From Hymenobacter armeniacus (GTDB lineage: Bacteria; Bacteroidota; Bacteroidia; Cytophagales; Hymenobacteraceae): DNA of 64,000 nt. Below the pieces are notes generated by a model, which worked only from the letters and a program-made list of their open reading frames with translations, did not search any database and was not told the origin of the DNA. The translations under genes and the position numbers were made by a program. Of the stretch, positions 59,067 to 64,000 are shown in pieces (the first letter of the stretch is position 1; the number at the start of each line of letters is the position of its first letter). The stretch covers positions 496,001-560,000 of the forward strand of contig NZ_JACXAC010000003.1 in assembly GCF_014699055.1 (NCBI RefSeq), in the 5' to 3' direction.

Positions 59067-61115
59067 TCATAATCCGGCAGCAACCAACTTGCGGAAATAG
59101 CCAAACTTAGGGTCTATTACTAACCGTCTATCCAGAAAGGAATTAAATTCCTCGCACGAGGTTTCAGGTACCAATGAGCATGAAGAACAGGCTGCCATGT
59201 TCAAGCCGCCTACTCCCTGTCCTTGTTCACCAGGATGCCAGCACACCGGGTCAGATGAACAGTCAGTAGCGCGCATTAATGCGGTGCGGATGATTTCTTC
59301 AAACCTGCCATCCTTCGAAAGGCTTACCAGTCCTCCGTAGCTACCCTCTGCGCCGGCCACCGTGAATAGGAGTACTCCAGCCATACCGTCACCACAATAG
59401 AGCCGCTCACGCAGGGAAGTGACCGGATAGCCGCACTGAAACTCGAGTTCTTTTAGTAACAAATGAGAGAAGGTGTGTATCATCACTTCTGACGCAGTTA
59501 TGACACGCCCTGCCTGTCGTTGCCATGACTGGAGATAATTGGCCTGTATCAGCCGAGCTTGCTCACCCACTTCGTTGTGTTCATCCTCCCACTTTTGCAG
59601 CTCGTCTCGGTCAAATTGTAAAAATATTCCTTCGCCATAGCTCTCGTATGCAGGCAAAAACCTGGCTTGATTGCCGTATATGCTGATGTAGTGTTTTCGA
59701 ATAGCGCTGCCCTCTCGCTCATTAACCGGTTGATTAGGGCTTGTCGGTGAATACACGTCAGGCTGGAGGGCCTGTTCGGAGGGCAATGGGTCCAAGCGGC
59801 TATAGGAAGGTTGCACACTTACCATTTTCAACTGGTCGAGGTGATATATCCTTGCTAATCCTGGCAGCTGTAAGCCAGGTACTGCCGTAAACACTAACTC
59901 GGGTCGACCGGTGGTTGCATTTCGGTGTTCGCCTTGCTCATCCCGGGTTAAATAGTCGTACTCCGCTTGCCGATATAATAACTCGCTTGCATCAAGTACT
60001 TCATCCGTAAGCTCGAAATCCGCATCAATGAGGGCAGTGATATAAGCTACACTAATTTCAATACTTTGATGCCGTTTAATATCCCTGCTGATTCTTTCCG
60101 CCGTATCACCTTCCTCATGACTAGTGCGTATCAAATCAATTAGCTCGGTGCTTCGTTGAGTCAGTCTTGTCGGTATATAAAGACTTTCCAGCTTGTTAGC
60201 GTAATAGATACTATTACTGCTCCGAATAACTGGCCGAAACAAAATATGCTCGTCGCCTGGCCGGGATTGGCCTCTCGTGCCGTTCTGAAAAGGGAGTAAA
60301 CCATACTGTACCAAATCGGAACGGCGGACACGCAGACTATAAAGCCCATTCAGGCTTGTGCGAATTTGCTGACCGTTGGCATCTTGTAGAGGTTGACCCT
60401 GCTGATTTTTAGCAGTTAAGAAAATGCCACTCAGGTCACCCAATCGGTCAAATACACTATATTCAATAAAGCTAAAGCCAGCGGGTTGTGCTGCTTCAAA
60501 GTCAAGCATGGTAGCCTGCAACTCTCCATGGCGCTCCTGCACCCTGACCCGTCCTGGTTGACGAGCTAGCAACCATCGGTCCCAGGGTATATCAGCAACT
60601 TCGCCTGCTGGTGATACAAGCACAAAACGTACTTGTTCCAAGCGCTGCATTCGTACCGGGCTGCCTGGTTGGCGAGTCCGCGGTACCAAGCTTTTGGGTG
60701 GATTAAACTGATTAGCCTCTCTACCATTGGATGTCCATGCTGCACGCCAATCGGCAACCTTCTGAAATCGGTTGCTGATGGGGCAATAGGCCCATTCAGG
60801 AAAGTATTTTCCTAGAAGTACTCCATCATTATTAGCCAATTGGTAGCCGCGCCGTAATTCGTTGCTCGGCACACGAACGAGGCGTTCCAGTCGTGAATAA
60901 TGAAGTTGCAACCGCTGCTTGAAACGAGCATCCAGTATCTCATTGTCAACCAGTAAATGTTGCTCTTGGGTATAATAAGGCCAATGCTCAAAAGGCTGCA
61001 CAAGCAGTGCGCCATCTGTAGTTTCAACAAGGGCACCAGGTGCGGCCGCACCGGTCACTACTTTGCGGGTGGGCTGCTGCTCGTAGCGGCGCCGGGGTGG
61101 TCTTGGTCCTTGCAT
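59067..61115 (-). CDS. drmB: DrmB-like DUF1998 protein of a DISARM-like system
   Basis: A 682-residue protein. The N-terminus has the DrmB-like opening (RKVVTGAAAPGALVETTDGALLVQPFEHW). The C-terminal 200 residues are DUF1998: HTFSHLLLKELEFQCGYPVTSLRERLYC, then GSYGGLVSLSKDGRFEEII and a Cys-rich end (C at AACSSCSLVPETSCEEFN) that can bind zinc. In DISARM, DrmA and DrmB form a complex that scans invading DNA. It starts 7 bases after the DrmA stop, so the two are translationally linked. AT-richer codon use marks it as imported. Confidence 0.85.
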   Translation of the reverse strand: MQGPRPPRRRYEQQPTRKVVTGAAAPGALVETTDGALLVQPFEHWPYYTQEQHLLVDNEILDARFKQRLQLHYSRLERLVRVPSNELRRGYQLANNDGVLLGKYFPEWAYCPISNRFQKVADWRAAWTSNGREANQFNPPKSLVPRTRQPGSPVRMQRLEQVRFVLVSPAGEVADIPWDRWLLARQPGRVRVQERHGELQATMLDFEAAQPAGFSFIEYSVFDRLGDLSGIFLTAKNQQGQPLQDANGQQIRTSLNGLYSLRVRRSDLVQYGLLPFQNGTRGQSRPGDEHILFRPVIRSSNSIYYANKLESLYIPTRLTQRSTELIDLIRTSHEEGDTAERISRDIKRHQSIEISVAYITALIDADFELTDEVLDASELLYRQAEYDYLTRDEQGEHRNATTGRPELVFTAVPGLQLPGLARIYHLDQLKMVSVQPSYSRLDPLPSEQALQPDVYSPTSPNQPVNEREGSAIRKHYISIYGNQARFLPAYESYGEGIFLQFDRDELQKWEDEHNEVGEQARLIQANYLQSWQRQAGRVITASEVMIHTFSHLLLKELEFQCGYPVTSLRERLYCGDGMAGVLLFTVAGAEGSYGGLVSLSKDGRFEEIIRTALMRATDCSSDPVCWHPGEQGQGVGGLNMAACSSCSLVPETSCEEFNSFLDRRLVIDPKFGYFRKLVAAGL

Positions 61116-61122
61116 AAAAGGG

Positions 61123-64000
61123 CTAGGCAGGATTCATTTGAATGATGGTAGTGGTATCTATTTCTCGCATGGAAGTCATCAACGCCCATGGTGAATCAGA
61201 ATCCACCGGTTTGATAAGGCCGTCGCGATACGTCATAGCAGCGTTTTGGGCAGCTTGCTGCTGCCAGTCTAACACCAGGCTATCCAGCTGTTGCTGTGCG
61301 TGGGCTCGCTGTTCAGGCTCAGTTATGCGCTGGCTAAGGAAATCTCGGAGACCATCGGCCTGAGCGGGCGTGAACTGTCCAGCCTGTGCTTTGCCAGGGA
61401 TGCCCCCAGCACGTTGCCGCACGTAAGCGACGAGTAAGGTACTGAGGGCCTTATCCAGGGTTACGTCGGTGTACGGCGTTACACTCAATGGCTCCACATA
61501 GCGGTAATAGGCTTGGTTGAACGCTACGTAGTTCTCGAAGTAAGACTTTTCTCTTGCCCGGTTGGGATTGAGTAGATTCACTACCAGCCCAGCCACTTTA
61601 CGCGCAACTCGGCTCGATGCTTGGATATATTCGGCAACCACCTTCGGCTGGCCAACCATTAACATCAGGTTGAAGCGCTCAACGTCGATGCCGACCGACA
61701 GCATGTTGCTGGCCAGAACCAAGTCAACGGTCTCTAAGCGCGGAGTTAATTGGCGAGTTTCAGGGTCGTACTGCGGTTTTATTTCTGGAAATGAAACCTC
61801 AACCGCTTTGAGTGCATCTTTAATCCGAGCGCTATCGATGCGGCTTGTTAGTTCCCTAGTACGTTGTAACAAGCCTTGGTAAGCAAAACGATACTGCTGA
61901 GAATCCAGCCCGTAGCGCGCATGCAGAAGGCGTAGGTAATCGGCAACCTCAGCGCCTACCTGATTATAGCTCTTGCCTAGGTCCTTAAGATTGTTGAAAT
62001 AAACAACCAGCGTCCAATAGTTATCCAAAAGTTTGGACCAGCCCGGTTGTTGCGCTAACTGTCGCAACAACAATGCTCGTTGTGCCAATAAGCCGGTTTG
62101 GACACGTACCTGTGTATCGGCTCCGGTCTTGCCTGTAGGCATAAAGCCAATATGGACTCGCCGGCCCGCCGTAACCTTTGCGAAGAAACTATCATCGTAT
62201 CTTATTCCCGTTGGAGGGAACACCGCAACCTGCCTGCCTCCGTACAAAGCGGCAATTTGCTGCTCTGTGTTGCGGGTAGTTGCGGTCGAAGCTACAATCT
62301 TGGGGGCTATTCCGTCTCGGGTAGCCAGCAGCTCCACTGCCGCCTCAAACAAGCCAACCACTGAGCCCAGTGGGCCACTCAGCAAGTGGAGTTCGTCCTG
62401 AATGATGAGGTCAGGTGGTCGTTGTGGGGTGCGTCCATTCTGGTTTAGCCCAAAAAACCGGTACCCTTCTTCCCGGTGTGCCAGCTGTGCAAATTTGTCT
62501 ACAGTAGCAAAAAGCAGGGTAGGGGGATTGCGATACAGCGAATCATCCACTACATCAATGGGGAGCATTGGGCTACCCCGAAAGAAGCACCGCTCATCGA
62601 GGCAGCGCACAGCAAAGCGCCCATTGTTGCCCCCTGTTACTTCAAAGCCGTGCACAGGTCGCCCAGTTGCATTGTGCATGCCAAATAAGCGCGAGCCGCA
62701 CCATGGGCACGCCGATAAAGCAAACCGATTCTTATCTCTAGCACCTGCTAATCGAGTAGTGGGAGGATTCCGGTTGTTTGCCAGCGCTTGGTTCATTTCA
62801 TTCTGGCAACTCATGGCGCTGTCGGGGCCTGGTTCCAATCGGTTGGGGGTGCTACTGCCGCCCACCCAAAGCCCAATAGAAATTCGCTCATTCCCAAGCC
62901 GTGCTTGGGGCAGCTTTAAACGGAGCATGTCTAAAGCGCAGATAAGGCGCGCTGCCCGTTCAAACTGTTGCGAGGCAAGCAGTCGCAACGTGTAACGCAT
63001 GAGCACCGAGGTGCCACCACTTTGGGCCGGGTTCAAACGCCGTCGCCATGCTATAGTAAATGCCGCTAAAGCTAGGTAAGCTTCAGTCTTGCCACCTCCC
63101 GTTGGAAACCACAAAAGGTCTACTACTTCCCGCCGGTTGGCACAGGTAGGGTCCACAATAGCTTCCAGATTCAGCAATAAAAAGGCCAGTTGAAAAGGGC
63201 GGTACTGAAAAGGTGCGTGGCCATCTCCACTACGCCGGCCGGGATGGTTCTCAAACGAGTCCAACTCCCGGTATAGATTAACCGGTGCGCCGTCCGGCAG
63301 GGGCACATTAGGCTCTTTTTCGGTATTGCCCCACGTTGGGTCATCCGATACCACCATCTGCATGAGCATGGCTGTATTGGCCAATTGGAAGCAGCTCATG
63401 GCTTCCGGCTCATTGAGCAGCTTAATGTTGCGCACTAGCCGGTCATAGGTGTCCTGCTGTTTCTGGATAATTGGCTCCAACACATTGGCAAACGACATCG
63501 AGGTTGCGTCTCGTCGCTTCTCTTCTTCATGCGCTTCCGTAGCCTGAGCATCCAGCCATATCTTGTACTGACCAGCGAAATCCAACAACTCGGCAACGGT
63601 TTCTTCGGCTGTCAACTCGCTCCAAATTGATAGCCGTTTCAACTCGCACGTCCGAGCCATAGCTTGCTTTACGGCGTCCGTCAATTCATCACGGTCACGC
63701 AAGTCATTACTCATGCCGGGCACCGTTACTTGCGGCAGCCAGGTAGTAGCTAGCCATGTTGGCCGTGCTGGTGGCAACGCACCTTGGTCTATGCTCTCCC
63801 ACTGCACCGCGCAGCTATGTCCTTGGCCGTAAGAATGCACGTCACGGTACAGGTAGCGAAGTGTGCGTGCTTCTTCGTCAAATGCTTGCTCGCTAATCGG
63901 CTGGTGGGACAAGAGTGTTGTCCCGGCTGGCACTCTTAAGCGCAGGGTTGTCTGGAAAAAGCAGAGCTCGTTGAGCGGCTGGCTCGAAGCCATTAATTTT
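61123..64000 (-). CDS. drmA: DrmA-like superfamily-2 helicase, N-terminus outside the window
   Basis: At least 956 residues; the frame stays open to the window edge, and known DrmA proteins are longer, so the ATG at 63993 is probably internal. Motif I is LWFPTGGGKTEAYLAL, motif II LIIQDELHLLSG, motif III STATTR, and the second RecA domain has SNMLSVGIDVERFNLMLMVGQPK and QASSRVARK with the arginine finger. The C-terminal region (FENYVAFNQAYYRYVEPLSVTPYTD) is the DrmA type. It should be the ATP-driven DNA-binding subunit working with DrmB. Confidence 0.85.
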   Translation of the reverse strand, partial: KLMASSQPLNELCFFQTTLRLRVPAGTTLLSHQPISEQAFDEEARTLRYLYRDVHSYGQGHSCAVQWESIDQGALPPARPTWLATTWLPQVTVPGMSNDLRDRDELTDAVKQAMARTCELKRLSIWSELTAEETVAELLDFAGQYKIWLDAQATEAHEEEKRRDATSMSFANVLEPIIQKQQDTYDRLVRNIKLLNEPEAMSCFQLANTAMLMQMVVSDDPTWGNTEKEPNVPLPDGAPVNLYRELDSFENHPGRRSGDGHAPFQYRPFQLAFLLLNLEAIVDPTCANRREVVDLLWFPTGGGKTEAYLALAAFTIAWRRRLNPAQSGGTSVLMRYTLRLLASQQFERAARLICALDMLRLKLPQARLGNERISIGLWVGGSSTPNRLEPGPDSAMSCQNEMNQALANNRNPPTTRLAGARDKNRFALSACPWCGSRLFGMHNATGRPVHGFEVTGGNNGRFAVRCLDERCFFRGSPMLPIDVVDDSLYRNPPTLLFATVDKFAQLAHREEGYRFFGLNQNGRTPQRPPDLIIQDELHLLSGPLGSVVGLFEAAVELLATRDGIAPKIVASTATTRNTEQQIAALYGGRQVAVFPPTGIRYDDSFFAKVTAGRRVHIGFMPTGKTGADTQVRVQTGLLAQRALLLRQLAQQPGWSKLLDNYWTLVVYFNNLKDLGKSYNQVGAEVADYLRLLHARYGLDSQQYRFAYQGLLQRTRELTSRIDSARIKDALKAVEVSFPEIKPQYDPETRQLTPRLETVDLVLASNMLSVGIDVERFNLMLMVGQPKVVAEYIQASSRVARKVAGLVVNLLNPNRAREKSYFENYVAFNQAYYRYVEPLSVTPYTDVTLDKALSTLLVAYVRQRAGGIPGKAQAGQFTPAQADGLRDFLSQRITEPEQRAHAQQQLDSLVLDWQQQAAQNAAMTYRDGLIKPVDSDSPWALMTSMREIDTTTIIQMNPA

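Larger units (their letters stand above)
53333..64000. other. AT-rich defence island
   Basis: All genes here except the IS are on the minus strand and visibly AT-richer than the rest: the line 60001-60060 has 25 G+C of 60, while 30001-30060 has 39 of 60. The set is drmA, drmB, IS and the ATPase-DUF3883 gene. The right boundary is outside the window. Confidence 0.75.

Overview
The window reads as the chromosome of a GC-rich Bacteroidota bacterium close to Hymenobacter (Cytophagales). The signs are a TonB-dependent receptor paired with a DUF4249-type lipoprotein, a protein with a C-terminal type IX secretion sorting domain, promoters of the Bacteroidota form TTG-N21-TAnnTTTG, few Shine-Dalgarno sites, and short REP-like palindromes. 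The taxon is inferred from gene style only; no rRNA gene is present.

Positions 1-26 kb are mostly housekeeping and envelope genes: a TonB receptor pair, thioredoxin, an HNH endonuclease, SbcC and SbcD separated by an antisense alpha/beta hydrolase, a persulfide-dioxygenase-like MBL/rhodanese protein, a T9SS cargo protein, two Spy-like periplasmic proteins plus the remnant of a third, an APC amino-acid permease, DUF418 and DUF2945 proteins, two linked amidohydrolases (one a tandem fusion), and a NarL-type response regulator whose histidine kinase survives only as a fragment.

Positions 27.4-37.5 kb hold seven co-directional genes. Two are paralogous proteins with an acidic repetitive N-terminus and a glycine-zipper core that share an identical 16-residue block. 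The others are a putative HEVGH metallopeptidase, an unrecognised 684-residue protein, an alpha-oxoamine-synthase-like PLP enzyme, an 871-residue cell-wall hydrolase with a deaminase-like N-terminus, and an amidohydrolase. A sigma-54-type activator with an altered GAFTGA loop faces the end of this cluster. No function is known to me for the set; a secreted antibacterial or envelope-acting system is a reasonable guess.

Positions 39-48.6 kb carry ordinary genes: a DUF6929-like propeller, two divergent STAS-like paralogues, a CarH-type B12 photosensory protein without a DNA-binding domain, an AI-2E transporter, a lactonase, an AraC regulator with two small redox/membrane genes, and a PAS histidine kinase. 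The last is followed by a tRNA 3'-end-like fragment and a strong hairpin.

Positions 48.8-53.3 kb are a phage-type control and replication module: an S24 repressor, a divergent Cro-like gene, an HTH protein, a gene with an in-frame amber codon, a primosome-like protein and a DnaB helicase. Only 6 bases beyond it begins an AT-richer block, 53.3 kb to the window end, on the minus strand. It encodes a DISARM-like DrmA helicase (running off the window) and DrmB (DUF1998), an IS5-family insertion, and a 1578-residue protein that joins a sacsin-type ATPase to a DUF3883 PD-(D/E)XK-like domain. This is best read as an anti-phage defence island of DISARM-like but non-canonical composition.
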